Shown: piece after piece, positions 9,181 through 18,465 of the stretch
Layout: the number at the start of each line of letters is the position of its first letter
Position numbering within the stretch: the first letter of the stretch is position 1
Assembly (NCBI RefSeq): GCF_004769575.1
Contig: NZ_RQGA01000003.1
Coordinates: forward strand, 310,001-374,000
From: Leptospira perdikensis
GTDB lineage: Bacteria > Spirochaetota > Leptospiria > Leptospirales > Leptospiraceae
DNA: 64,000 nucleotides
Direction: 5' to 3'
Notes under the pieces: generated by a model
Databases searched by the model: none
Told to the model about the DNA's origin: nothing
Seen by the model: only the letters and a program-made list of their open reading frames with translations
Position numbers and translations under genes: made by a program

Positions 9181-9708
9181 ATGGGTGACCGTGAAGTAGA
9201 TGAAGAAGAAGGTGGGTTAGCCGAAGGTAGTTCCGCCTCTGCAGGGATGTCCCCCATTGTAAAATGGTTATTGTACATTGCTGCTGCCATATTCGGGATT
9301 ATCATTGTAACCGTTATATCAATGTTTGTTGCTCAAAAAACGGCAACAAGTGTGTTCAAACAACAAAAGAATATCTCTCTTGTGAAAGCTCCCCCTCCTT
9401 TGGAAGTTTACACATTTCAAGAAGAATTTAGAGTGAATACTTCTGATGTTGGTGAATCACATTTTGTTAAGTTAAAAATGTCTCTTGGATTTGAATCAGG
9501 ACAACCTGCTCTTTCTGCGGAACTAGCTGCACGTGTGGCTCAAATGCAAAACATCATTAACTTAGTCATTGCAAGAAAAACAAAAGACGATCTAAAATCC
9601 ATTACGAACCAATTGGATTTACGTGAAGAACTCAAAGCTCACTTAAATCATATTTTGACCAATGGAAAAATCAAAGAGGTTTACTTTACCGAGTTCTTGG
9701 TAAACTAG
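9181..9708 (+). CDS. fliL: Flagellar basal-body protein FliL
   Basis: FliL is a single-pass membrane protein near the stator that affects motor output. The 175 residues have an acidic cytosolic N-terminus (MGDREVDEEEGG), a membrane helix at about residues 30-52, and a periplasmic domain with a FVKLKMSLGFES strand and the C-terminal KEVYFTEFLVN. The gene starts one base after the motB stop. In many spirochaetes fliM and fliN follow, but here kdsB follows, so the motility operon is split. Confidence 0.93.
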   Translation: MGDREVDEEEGGLAEGSSASAGMSPIVKWLLYIAAAIFGIIIVTVISMFVAQKTATSVFKQQKNISLVKAPPPLEVYTFQEEFRVNTSDVGESHFVKLKMSLGFESGQPALSAELAARVAQMQNIINLVIARKTKDDLKSITNQLDLREELKAHLNHILTNGKIKEVYFTEFLVN

Positions 9709-9713
9709 GACTT

Positions 9714-10454
9714 ATGTCCGACCAAATCCTCGGTGTGATTCCTGCGCGCTTCGCGAGCACAAGGCTTCCTGGAAAACCACTGGCCCTCATTGGTTCCAAA
9801 CCAATGATCCAGTGGACCTACTACCACGCTTCCCTTTCTAAATCGATCCACCGTTTGGTGGTGGCAACTGATGACAAAAGAATTCATGATGTTGTTTTAT
9901 CTTTTGGAGGAGAGTCTGTGTTGACAAGTCCCGATCATCCTACTGGAACTGATAGAATCATCGAAGTGGCAGAAAAGTATCCAGACTTTGGAATCATTGT
10001 CAACATCCAAGGGGATGAACCTGGGATGGAACCAAACCTCATCGATGGGGTGGTAGGTCTCAAAACCAAAAATAGAAATTGGGAAATGACTACGGCCGCT
10101 GTTCCCTTTACCACATCCGAAGATCCAAAAGACCCTAACAAAGTAAAGGTGGTCTTTGACAAAATGGGATGTGCCAATTATTTTTCACGTTCTCCCATTC
10201 CCGCTTCTTTCAAAGGTGATGCTACGTATCACAGGCATTTAGGAATTTATGCTTACGAAAGAGAATTTTTAATGGAGTACAACCATTTGCCGGCTTCCGA
10301 TTGGGAAACGGTCGAATCATTGGAACAACTTCGTGCTTTGCAGAATGGATCGACGATTGGAGTTTATCTTTCTGATAAAGCAAATTTAGGTGTGGATTCA
10401 CCTGCTGATTTAGAAGTGGTGATTCGAGACTTTAAAGAGAAGGGTTTGATTTAA
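9714..10454 (+). CDS. kdsB: 3-deoxy-manno-octulosonate cytidylyltransferase (CMP-KDO synthetase)
   Basis: KdsB activates KDO with CTP for lipopolysaccharide inner-core synthesis. The 246 residues contain the N-terminal nucleotide loop IPARFASTRLPGKPL, the VVATDDKRI segment and the NIQGDEP motif of the family, and are of normal length. The gene begins 5 bp after fliL in the same direction, so LPS and motility genes probably share a transcript, consistent with the glycosyltransferase at the head of the group. Confidence 0.96.
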   Translation: MSDQILGVIPARFASTRLPGKPLALIGSKPMIQWTYYHASLSKSIHRLVVATDDKRIHDVVLSFGGESVLTSPDHPTGTDRIIEVAEKYPDFGIIVNIQGDEPGMEPNLIDGVVGLKTKNRNWEMTTAAVPFTTSEDPKDPNKVKVVFDKMGCANYFSRSPIPASFKGDATYHRHLGIYAYEREFLMEYNHLPASDWETVESLEQLRALQNGSTIGVYLSDKANLGVDSPADLEVVIRDFKEKGLI

Positions 10455-10470
10455 ACAAAATCGAAATCAA

Positions 10471-11370
10471 TTAAGTCTCAACAGATAACAATTGTTGTGT
10501 TTGGTCCTTTGCAGGTGACAATCCAAAATACCGTTTGTATTCTCGACTAAATTGCGAAGGACTTTCGTAACCCACTCGTTCCGCAGCAGTGATGGCATTG
10601 GTTCCTTCTGTGATCATAAGACTTCTCGCTTTTTGTAATCTTACTGTTTTGATGTACTGTAAAGGTGATGAGTTTGTGACTGCTTTGAAAGAAACATGAA
10701 ATGTGGATACACTCATCCCACAAGAAATTGCTAATTCACCAATATCTAAATTTTGATCGTATTCTTTGTGAATGCGACTGAGGATTTGTGAAATTTGGAA
10801 AAATTTTCGATTTCTATGTGCCAATGCTTGTAAAGCCTCTCCATTCTCTCCTTTTAACACACGATAGATGATTTCACGTACGATGGATTTCCCAAGAACT
10901 AAACTATCTGCTTTGGAATTTAGAGTTTGTATCAGGCGAAGTGAGGCATCAGAGATTTCTTCTGTGACACTGGCTCCATAAATTCCTTTTGGTAAATTTT
11001 CTCCTGAATATTTGGTTTCCTCAGTGAGTAAAAGAATTTCGGCAACTTCTGCTGGATCCACATCGATTCCAAAACCTAATATGGGTTTGCCTACTTCCGC
11101 AACAGCATCACATTCCAAAGGAATGGGAACAGAAAGAACGAGGTATTGGGATGGGTCGTAGGTATAAGTATCTTCTCCGATAAACACACGTTTTTTCCCT
11201 TGGGCCATCAGAATGATGCGCGGATGATATGTGAGTGGCACACGCACAAAAGACTTATCGATGCGAAAAACTGTGACTCCTGGGATCAGGGTTTCCAGGT
11301 TTTTTTCCTTTGGCAAAATTCGTGCGAGGATCTTTACGATCTCTTGGTTGTTTTCGTGGATTTGCCCCAT
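10471..11370 (-). CDS. AraC-family transcriptional regulator (AraC_N / YqhC type)
   Basis: The 299 residues have an N-terminal AraC_N-type sensor domain (VPLTYHPRIILMAQGKKRVF, LVLSVPIPLECDA) and a C-terminal pair of helix-turn-helix motifs (LDIGELAISCGMSVSTFHVS and AERVGYESPSQFSREYKRYFG). E. coli YqhC, which controls an aldehyde reductase, has the same architecture. It is divergent from a hydrolase lipoprotein and a zinc alcohol dehydrogenase, its likely targets. The effector is unknown; aldehyde sensing is an inference from family and context. Confidence 0.92.
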   Translation of the reverse strand: MGQIHENNQEIVKILARILPKEKNLETLIPGVTVFRIDKSFVRVPLTYHPRIILMAQGKKRVFIGEDTYTYDPSQYLVLSVPIPLECDAVAEVGKPILGFGIDVDPAEVAEILLLTEETKYSGENLPKGIYGASVTEEISDASLRLIQTLNSKADSLVLGKSIVREIIYRVLKGENGEALQALAHRNRKFFQISQILSRIHKEYDQNLDIGELAISCGMSVSTFHVSFKAVTNSSPLQYIKTVRLQKARSLMITEGTNAITAAERVGYESPSQFSREYKRYFGLSPAKDQTQQLLSVET

Positions 11371-11457
11371 TCCTGAAATGAAACTCCAATTTCCGCTAAA
11401 AACAACTATAAATTTTTAAACTACATAGGATTAGGCAAGGTTTTGGACTTCTGTGTA

Positions 11458-11486
11458 TTGTTTACATCAAAATTTAAGAGTATTAT
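11458..11486 (+). promoter_or_regulatory. Sigma-70-type promoter for the hydrolase/dehydrogenase pair
   Basis: TTGTTT at 11458-11463 and TATTAT at 11481-11486 are separated by 17 bp. This gives a leader of roughly 75 nt before the GTG at 11569. It lies in the divergent region next to the AraC gene, where an AraC-type activator would bind. It was recognised by eye only. Confidence 0.5.
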
Positions 11487-11568
11487 GCAAGTATACTTTT
11501 GGTAGGATATCACCCCACTCCCCGTTTTTATGGGCAAGGTAGATGATCCGAGAAAGGAGGAGAAAGAA

Positions 11569-12600
11569 GTGATCAATCGTAAATTCATCCGAAAGTTCGG
11601 TATCTTAGGGATTATTTTTGGTTTGGGAATGAGTTGTTCAAAGTTCCCAACCTGGGATAAAACATTTCCGCAAAGTGAGAAAGTAGAACATAAAAAAGTT
11701 CAGTTTATGAATCGTTATGGAATCAAACTGAGTGGTGATCTGTATCTGCCAAAAGATAGAGGTTCAGAACCATTAGCAGCTCTTGCCATCAGTGGTCCCT
11801 TTGGTGCAGTGAAAGAACAATCATCGGGTCTTTATGCTCAGACGATGGCAGAAAGAGGATTTGTTACCATTGCCTTTGATCCATCCTATACTGGTGAAAG
11901 TGGTGGGGAACCTCGTAACGTAGCTTCCCCCGATATCAATACAGAAGATTTCAGTGCGGCAGTTGATTATCTTGGATTGTTACCAACTGTAGATCGCAAT
12001 CGAATTGGAATCATTGGTATTTGTGGATTTGGTGGAATGGGACTCAATGCTTCCGCCGTTGACAAACGTATCAAAGCGGTAGTCACAACTAGTATGTATG
12101 ATATGTCACGGGTGATGGCAAAAGGATTGAATGACAGTCTAACAAAAGAAGGACGATCATCATTCTTAGAATCTTTGAGTGAACAGCGTAATGTGGATGC
12201 TCAAAATGGAAAACCCACACCTGGCCCAAGAATCCTTCCGGAAACTTTAGAGGGAAATACAAGCCCGATCACGGAAGAATTTTTCCAATACTACCGCACT
12301 CCTAGAGGGTTTCATAAAAATTCACCAAACTCGAATGGAGCTTGGACGGCTACCACACCTCTGTCTTTTATGAATATGCCTCTTCTCACTTACGTGAAAG
12401 AAATTTCACCAAGGCCAATTTTACTCATCGCTGGTGACTCTGCTCATTCACGTTATTTCAGTGAAGATGTATACAAAGCGGCTAGTGAACCAAAGGAACT
12501 ACTTATCGTAGCAAATGCCAATCACGTAGACTTGTATGATCGCATGGATAAAATTCCTTTTGATACAATCGTATCTTTCTTTAAAGAAAATTTGAAATAG
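11569..12600 (+). CDS. Alpha/beta hydrolase lipoprotein (dienelactone hydrolase-like), GTG start
   Basis: The preferred start is GTG at 11569, 8 nt after a perfect AGGAGG (11555-11560). An ATG at 11530 is in frame but would put 13 charged residues before the signal and lacks a ribosome site. From the GTG, the N-terminus is a lipoprotein signal with GMSC (Cys23). The body is an alpha/beta hydrolase with the elbow IGICGFGGMGLN, implying a cysteine nucleophile as in dienelactone-hydrolase relatives, and a late GDSAHSRYFSEDVY (Asp) and NANHVDLYD (His). The substrate is unknown. The alcohol dehydrogenase follows 33 bp downstream. Confidence 0.82.
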   Translation: MINRKFIRKFGILGIIFGLGMSCSKFPTWDKTFPQSEKVEHKKVQFMNRYGIKLSGDLYLPKDRGSEPLAALAISGPFGAVKEQSSGLYAQTMAERGFVTIAFDPSYTGESGGEPRNVASPDINTEDFSAAVDYLGLLPTVDRNRIGIIGICGFGGMGLNASAVDKRIKAVVTTSMYDMSRVMAKGLNDSLTKEGRSSFLESLSEQRNVDAQNGKPTPGPRILPETLEGNTSPITEEFFQYYRTPRGFHKNSPNSNGAWTATTPLSFMNMPLLTYVKEISPRPILLIAGDSAHSRYFSEDVYKAASEPKELLIVANANHVDLYDRMDKIPFDTIVSFFKENLK

Positions 12601-12633
12601 AAATTAAAATAAAAAAATAGGTAGGAATTGAAT

Positions 12634-13683
12634 ATGATCCAAACAAAAGGAATCGCTGCATTAAAAGCAAAAGAAGCACTTGTCCCTTACAGTTTTGAAA
12701 GAAGGGATCCAAAAGAACATGATGTTGTCATCGATATCAAATACTCTGGAATTTGCCATTCAGACATACACATGACACGTGATGAATGGGGATTTGGATC
12801 TCCATTCCCAATGGTTCCCGGCCATGAAATCGCCGGCGTTGTCAGAACTGTTGGTTCCAAAGTCACCAAATACAAAGTAGGTGATCGAGTAGGTGTTGGT
12901 TGTATGGTGGATTCTTGTCGAGAATGCGCCCATTGTAAAGAGGAAATGGAACAATATTGTATTCCAGGAAATACACTGACTTATGGTTCCTTAGAAAGAG
13001 ATGGATCTGGAATCACACAAGGTGGATATTCTGATGTGATTGTTGTGAATGAAGATTTTGTTCTTCGTATTCCTGATAATTTATCACTCGAAACTGCGGC
13101 TCCACTACTTTGTGCAGGGATTACCACATACTCTCCGTTAAACCATTGGAAAACGGGGCCAGGAAAAAAAGTGGCAGTGATGGGTCTCGGTGGGCTTGGG
13201 CATATGGCGGTCAAACTTGCAAAAGCAATGGGCGCCGAAGTGACAGTTCTTAGCCAAACGGCAAATAAAAAAGAAGACGCAATTAAACTAGGAGCCGATC
13301 GTTTTCTTCACACTAAGTTAAAGGAAGTATTTAAAGAAAATGCTTTGTCATTTGATTTAATTATCAATACAGTTTCTTCTGCCGATTTGAATATGGCAGA
13401 TTATTTTGGTCTTCTAAAGTTAGATGGAACTCTTGTGTCTGTCGGTGCCCCTGACAAACCACTATCCCTTCATCCTTTCCCACTCCTTATGATGAGGAGA
13501 AATTTTGCAGGTTCTGCGATTGGTTCGATCAAAGAAACACAAGAGATGTTGGATTTTTGTGGGAAACACAATATCACTCCAGAGATTGAACTCATTGAGC
13601 CAAGCCAGGTGAACGAGGCTTATGCGAGAGTTTTAAAAAGTGATGTTCGTTATCGGTTTGTGATTGATATGGGAAAAATCTAG
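12634..13683 (+). CDS. Zinc-dependent NAD(P) alcohol dehydrogenase (YahK/cinnamyl-alcohol type)
   Basis: This medium-chain zinc dehydrogenase reduces aldehydes. It has the catalytic zinc region [16 protein letters not shown] and GHEIAGVV, the four structural-zinc cysteines ([20 protein letters not shown]) and the nucleotide loop [17 protein letters not shown]. The start is taken as ATG 12634, 7 nt after AGGA; a TTG at 12628 is also possible. The family mostly uses NADPH. With the AraC regulator and the hydrolase it forms a probable aldehyde/ester detoxification unit. A terminator follows its stop. Confidence 0.9.
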   Translation: MIQTKGIAALKAKEALVPYSFERRDPKEHDVVIDIKYSGICHSDIHMTRDEWGFGSPFPMVPGHEIAGVVRTVGSKVTKYKVGDRVGVGCMVDSCRECAHCKEEMEQYCIPGNTLTYGSLERDGSGITQGGYSDVIVVNEDFVLRIPDNLSLETAAPLLCAGITTYSPLNHWKTGPGKKVAVMGLGGLGHMAVKLAKAMGAEVTVLSQTANKKEDAIKLGADRFLHTKLKEVFKENALSFDLIINTVSSADLNMADYFGLLKLDGTLVSVGAPDKPLSLHPFPLLMMRRNFAGSAIGSIKETQEMLDFCGKHNITPEIELIEPSQVNEAYARVLKSDVRYRFVIDMGKI

Positions 13684-13712
13684 TTTCTGATCCCTTTGAA
13701 GATAAAGAAGGG

Positions 13713-13739
13713 GAGCCGGTATTCTGTTACCGGCTCTTT
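13713..13739 (+). terminator. Rho-independent terminator after the alcohol dehydrogenase
   Basis: The perfect 9-bp inverted repeat GAGCCGGTA (13713-13721) / TACCGGCTC (13728-13736) encloses a 6-nt loop and is followed by TTT, 30 bp after the dehydrogenase stop. The GC-rich stem stands out from the surrounding AT-rich DNA. It could also serve the convergent antiporter gene weakly, but the T-run is on the plus strand. Confidence 0.8.
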
Positions 13740-13825
13740 AGAATTAAGCTTCTCTAATTTGGATTACGAATTTGTTTAAGTCAATTTGATTCGATCCGAG
13801 TTTCCTCTGAAGGAATTGATACTGA

Positions 13826-15535
13826 TTATACGACTCTTTCGTTATTTCTCATCCCACGAGAGATATAATCATACAAAAATTCTCCGGTAATGACACCAGG
13901 AATGATCACTTTTTGAGCTCCATCAGCGACTAACTTTTTAGCCTCTCCTGGTTCGTCACTGGTGAGAATGATTTTTGCATTCGGCGCGAGTTTACTTAGA
14001 GTCGAGAGCAAACGATTGTTATTTGTTCCTTTCAAAAAAGAATCTGAAATAGTACAGATGACCATCGATGCATCATGAAGCCCAATATGGGACAATGAAT
14101 CTGGATGAGCCAAGTCCGCATAAGCCCACTGGAAGCCTTTGTTTGTGAGTTCCTCTTTGAAGGCTGGGTTGTAGTCAGCAATGATGATCCGTTTGATGAG
14201 TGATGGAGACAGATCTTCTAAATATTCCACAAAAGCACGAGCGATCCGGAAGTATCCAAGAACAATGATGTCTCGAACCATACCATCTCCGTGTCCCCCA
14301 TGCCCACCCTGACCGGATTTATCTTCTTTGGATGATTCTTCTGTTTGATCAGAGATTCCAACACGAGCAAGAAGTCTTTCAAAAGTAGCCGCAATGTCAT
14401 GGTTAAACATGATGATATATGTGGATAAAACAGAAGCGATGATAGTAGAAGTCAAAATCACAGCTTGTAGTTTAGGAGTGATGTGTTCGAATCCAGCACC
14501 TAATGCTAAAATGACGAGAGAGAATTCTGATATTTGCGCTAAGTTGAGTGCGGTCAAAAATCCATTACGAACCCCTTTGTTGAGTTTGATGATGACTGGA
14601 GCAATGGTAATCATCCTAACAAATAACATTAGAGAGATGATGGCTGCAGACAATCCAATCACTTCCAAACTAGGCAGAGGAACTTTCAGTCCGAGAGCCA
14701 CAAAGAAAAGAGTTACGAAGAAATCTCGAATTCCGATGAGTTTGGAGATAACATCTGCTCCATAAGGAAAGGCTGCAATACTCATACCGGCAACAAGGGC
14801 ACCCATTTCTTTCGAAAGGCCTGCTTCCCCTGCAATCCCGCAGACAAGAAAACACCACATAATGGATGTTAAAAGTATGAGTTCGGGGCTACTGGCGCAA
14901 GCTTTGTATAATCTTGCTAAAACATAACGGCTGACACTAAAACTAAATGCAATGAGTAAAACAATGATTCCAACAGATGTGAGGATTTTCAAAATCTCCG
15001 GATTGTTTAAGTTGGGTTGTACCCCCATAAACAAAATGGCCCATATGTCTTGGAATACCAAAACCCCTACGGTTAATTTTCCGGAGAGGGTATTGATTTC
15101 TACTTTGTCCTGTAGTAACTTAACAACGATTAATGTAGAGCTGAGTGAGAGGGCTACTGCAATGTAAAGAAGGTCAAATTTTTCAGAACCAATAGAAAGT
15201 CCAAAAAAAGGAAACACGGAATACACAAAAGCAACGGATAGGGTAAATTGGAGGATACCTAGGGTGAACATAGCCTTACCCATTTTTGCGAGTTCAGCCA
15301 AATTGATTTCTAATCCAATGATGAAAAGTAGTAGGATGAGTCCGATCTCTGATATGAGTTCGATACTTGCTTCGTTTGTGACAAGTTCGAATCCCATTTC
15401 CTTGCCGAGCATGGCTCCACCAATGATATAACCCAAAATTAACGGCTGTTTGAGGACTCTGGCAATGTGACTTAAGACTGTTGCGAAAATAATACTAAGA
15501 CCAATGTCTTGTAATAGTGACTCTTCCCCGTGCAT
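13826..15535 (-). CDS. CPA2 cation:proton antiporter with C-terminal TrkA-N-like domain
   Basis: The 569 residues are a KefB/KefC/YbaL-type monovalent-cation:proton antiporter. The membrane domain of about 12 helices covers roughly residues 1-395 (LKQPLILGYIIGGAMLGKEM, LLLFIIGLEINLAELAK). A TrkA-N-like cytosolic domain starts at about 419 (RDIIVLGYFRIARAFVEYL). Its expected GxGxxG nucleotide loop reads GYFRIA, so NAD binding may be altered. A Gly/His linker (GQGGHGGHGDG, about residues 408-416) joins the halves. The gene stands alone. The ion (K+ or Na+) cannot be assigned. Confidence 0.88.
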   Translation of the reverse strand: MHGEESLLQDIGLSIIFATVLSHIARVLKQPLILGYIIGGAMLGKEMGFELVTNEASIELISEIGLILLLFIIGLEINLAELAKMGKAMFTLGILQFTLSVAFVYSVFPFFGLSIGSEKFDLLYIAVALSLSSTLIVVKLLQDKVEINTLSGKLTVGVLVFQDIWAILFMGVQPNLNNPEILKILTSVGIIVLLIAFSFSVSRYVLARLYKACASSPELILLTSIMWCFLVCGIAGEAGLSKEMGALVAGMSIAAFPYGADVISKLIGIRDFFVTLFFVALGLKVPLPSLEVIGLSAAIISLMLFVRMITIAPVIIKLNKGVRNGFLTALNLAQISEFSLVILALGAGFEHITPKLQAVILTSTIIASVLSTYIIMFNHDIAATFERLLARVGISDQTEESSKEDKSGQGGHGGHGDGMVRDIIVLGYFRIARAFVEYLEDLSPSLIKRIIIADYNPAFKEELTNKGFQWAYADLAHPDSLSHIGLHDASMVICTISDSFLKGTNNNRLLSTLSKLAPNAKIILTSDEPGEAKKLVADGAQKVIIPGVITGEFLYDYISRGMRNNERVV

Positions 15536-15612
15536 AGAAACCTTCTTTAGGGAAAAGTTTAGAGATTCATTGAGTAGTGAAAGTCGTTTTTTTTTCTGAA
15601 CAATAAAACAGG

Positions 15613-17109
15613 TTAAGGAAGTGGAGAAATTTGCAAAATGGAAGCTGTAGATGCTTGGAAATGGGCAATGGCTACATGATGATCGTACAATGCCTTAATT
15701 TCTCGGACGGCTGCTTCCGCACTTGTCTGTTCTCGAATATTCACAAATAGTAGTGTTGAATCACCAAGTGCAAATCGTTCTCTTTCCATCTCTTCTAACT
15801 TTCGCGCCAATTCGACTTCATTTTGAGTAACAGTTACACGTTTTGCCGATGCAATGACCTCGGAGATGGAGTCTTGCACTTCTGTTTTGATTTTATCTTT
15901 TGAGAATTGTAATTCCTGATCGAGTTGAGCAATCTTTGCTTCTGCCGCACCGATCATTCCTCTGGGGCGTTTGGTTTGGATGGGGAGATTGAGAACAAGG
16001 GATGCTTCCAGTTCTGGTTTGGCTCTTGTGACAGAACCGGGGCCAAAGTCTTGGGAACCGGCAACCACCAAATCTACTTGAGGTTTCAGTGCATTGTAAC
16101 CCATATCTTGGTCTACACGAACTTTGTCTCGTTTGAATTCGAAGTCTTGTAGTTCTGGTCTAAATTTCCAAGCAAGTTTGATACTTTTTTCGAGTTCGAG
16201 TTTTTTGTATTCAATGGGTTTTGGAAATCCGATAGGCAAACGGTCAGTGGAAGGAAGGATTAAATTTCCATCAGTAGCACGTAGGAATAAAGATAAGTCG
16301 ATGGCTGATTTTTGCATCTCTCGTTCAGCAGAAACAAATTGGGACTCTCTCTGTAAAATAACACGATCGTTTTCGGTTCCTTCTATTTTCGGTATATCAC
16401 CTAACTTAATTCGTTGTGTAATTTGTTCCTGACGATTTTTTGCAATAGCTAACAAGTCTTTGTTGACTAGATACTCTTGGCCACTGGCAACCCATTTCCA
16501 ATATCGTTTGGTCGCTTCTTTGATGACTTCGATTTTTAATTTTTGAATGGAGAGTTCTGCAAGTCTTCGATCAAGATCTGCTTTTTTGATATCGGCTCTA
16601 TTTTTATCAATCTCTCTATTACGCATAAGGGGAAAGATAGCACCAGCTCGCACTTCTCCATAGTCATTGGTTTCTCTTTTGCCATCATACACAGGAAACT
16701 TTCCACGCCCAATTCTGTATCCAGCAAAAAAGGATGTTCCCCCGAGAGGTGTTGGTTTTTCAAATACAGCATCTGTTGCATTGTTTGTATAATAACCCAT
16801 TGGTTTGGTTGTACCCATGGATTTGAATTGTAAATCAAATGCACCTTCGGCAGCTAAGTAGTTGTATTCGGCTTCAGATAAAAGTTTTTCAGCGGCAAGC
16901 ACAAGTGGATAAGATTTTTCAACAGACTTAAGGAGTTCTTCTAAGGTAAGAACTCCCGGTTGTTGGTTGATATAATCCTGTGAATATATATTGGGGCCAT
17001 GTAAAGATTCAAAAGGATCTCGTGTTGGATCTGCTTCTACGACAAAGGAGAAGAACATTCCAAAAGGACAAAGGAAAGCGAATAGGGATTGTTTTAACTT
17101 AGTAATCAT
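15613..17109 (-). CDS. TolC-family outer-membrane efflux protein
   Basis: The 498 residues have a signal peptide, then VLTLEELLKSVEKSYPLVLA, the usual N-terminal OEP motif. Two helical repeats follow (around residues 180-270 and 385-480, the second including SISEVIASAKRVTVTQNEVE). TolC proteins form the trimeric outer-membrane channel of a tripartite exporter. The start overlaps the end of the HlyD gene by 4 bp, so the two are coupled; the ABC-like gene is upstream. The partner composition marks a type-I-like exporter. Confidence 0.9.
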   Translation of the reverse strand: MITKLKQSLFAFLCPFGMFFSFVVEADPTRDPFESLHGPNIYSQDYINQQPGVLTLEELLKSVEKSYPLVLAAEKLLSEAEYNYLAAEGAFDLQFKSMGTTKPMGYYTNNATDAVFEKPTPLGGTSFFAGYRIGRGKFPVYDGKRETNDYGEVRAGAIFPLMRNREIDKNRADIKKADLDRRLAELSIQKLKIEVIKEATKRYWKWVASGQEYLVNKDLLAIAKNRQEQITQRIKLGDIPKIEGTENDRVILQRESQFVSAEREMQKSAIDLSLFLRATDGNLILPSTDRLPIGFPKPIEYKKLELEKSIKLAWKFRPELQDFEFKRDKVRVDQDMGYNALKPQVDLVVAGSQDFGPGSVTRAKPELEASLVLNLPIQTKRPRGMIGAAEAKIAQLDQELQFSKDKIKTEVQDSISEVIASAKRVTVTQNEVELARKLEEMERERFALGDSTLLFVNIREQTSAEAAVREIKALYDHHVAIAHFQASTASILQISPLP

Positions 17110-18455
17110 TTGACTTTCTCTCCATTGCCAGATTCATCTAACAAAGATTTGATTTCTGGGTCGTCCATTGGAAGATTTGGTGGGAAGTCATTGAATCTTC
17201 TCCAAAGTTCATAACCTACACTAACACGATTGAGAAAAATCCAACCTTTCGCTCGGACACCTTGTCTTAGGTAACGACTTGATGGCCATTGTCTATCATC
17301 TCTGTCAGGAATCACAAGAATTCGGAAATTTCCAGAACCATTGTCAGTAATATCTACAAGTTTAACAGTTCCACCAAAAGTTCCTACTGCAGTTTCTGGC
17401 CAACCACTAATTTGTAATACAGGATAACCTTGAAATTGTAACCTTACTTTTCTACCTTCACCAACTAACGGAATATCGTTGCCGGAAATAAAAAGTTCAA
17501 CAGCTTTATCTTCTGCATCAGGAACAAGGATTGCCACTCCATCTCCTTCTTTCACTTGTTGTGTGTCGGGATTGACCAAAATTCTCATGATGGTTCCATC
17601 TCTAGGTGCAAATACTTCCTGGGTTTCTTGTCGAGACAACCTGGCTTCTAGTTTTGGTAAGTCTTCCAGAACACGTGCCACTTCCGATTGTGCTGATGCT
17701 AAGGAAGCTTTGGCGTCATTGATGGAAGCTTCCGCATCTTGTGCCACTTTGCCTGAATCACTATACAAAGCCCTTTCTTCTTTTACAGCGGCATCATATG
17801 CCGATTTAGCGCGGTCAAGTCCAGTTTCTGAGTTTGTATGTTCTAGTTCCGCAAGTTCCAAAGTTCGTTTGGAAGTCAGACCTTTTTCCCATAATTGTTT
17901 TTGACGGTCTAAGTTGAGGTTGGCAGTTTTTAAAGCTGCTTTTGCAGCATCTACAGCTTGTTCGCTGGCACGAACCCTATCCTTTGCCATCATCCTTCTA
18001 GAATCAGCTGCATTCACTGCACTTCCTCTAGATGAACGTAAACTGATAATGCGGGAACGAATATTATCTTCCCTAGACCTTGCAGCTTCTAATCTCTGTA
18101 AGAGAGCATTTTTTTCTTCGCGAATCCGGTTGATAAAATTAGGATCGTTATCGGATATATCAATGATAGGATCTCCTTTTTTGACTCGGGTTCCTTCATG
18201 TACATGCCATTTGACAACACGGCCGGCAATGGGAGATTCAATGAGTTGTTGACGGTCCAAAGGAGCGTAAGCGACCACCCTTCCAAATCCCATAGTTGTT
18301 TGTTGCCAAGGAACATACAAAAGGATGAGTACACTTAAGAAAAATATTATAGTGAGAATATATGCGAGACTCTGTGCGGGTAATGCCGTTTGCACCAATC
18401 GATAAGAAGGTAGATTTTTATAAAGTTTCCATTTTTGTGACAAATCAGTTTTCAT
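17106..18455 (-). CDS. HlyD-family membrane fusion protein
   Basis: The 449 residues form a periplasmic adaptor linking an inner-membrane exporter to TolC. There is a cytosolic N-terminus with one membrane helix (about 33-51) and a first lipoyl half (IESPIAGRVVKWHVHEGTRVKKGDPI). A long coiled coil covers roughly 110-290 and is rich in Ala, Lys, Arg and Glu. The second lipoyl half (VFAPRDGTIMRILVNPDTQQV) and a beta-barrel complete the family architecture. It is 10 bp downstream of the ABC-like gene and overlaps the TolC gene. Confidence 0.92.
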   Translation of the reverse strand: MKTDLSQKWKLYKNLPSYRLVQTALPAQSLAYILTIIFFLSVLILLYVPWQQTTMGFGRVVAYAPLDRQQLIESPIAGRVVKWHVHEGTRVKKGDPIIDISDNDPNFINRIREEKNALLQRLEAARSREDNIRSRIISLRSSRGSAVNAADSRRMMAKDRVRASEQAVDAAKAALKTANLNLDRQKQLWEKGLTSKRTLELAELEHTNSETGLDRAKSAYDAAVKEERALYSDSGKVAQDAEASINDAKASLASAQSEVARVLEDLPKLEARLSRQETQEVFAPRDGTIMRILVNPDTQQVKEGDGVAILVPDAEDKAVELFISGNDIPLVGEGRKVRLQFQGYPVLQISGWPETAVGTFGGTVKLVDITDNGSGNFRILVIPDRDDRQWPSSRYLRQGVRAKGWIFLNRVSVGYELWRRFNDFPPNLPMDDPEIKSLLDESGNGEKVK

Positions 18456-18465
18456 ATAAATAACT

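Noticed and set aside
13713..13739. Reading the GC-rich hairpin as a mobile-element end
   Set aside because: A stem-loop plus T-run 30 bp after a stop is a standard terminator, and no element is attached.
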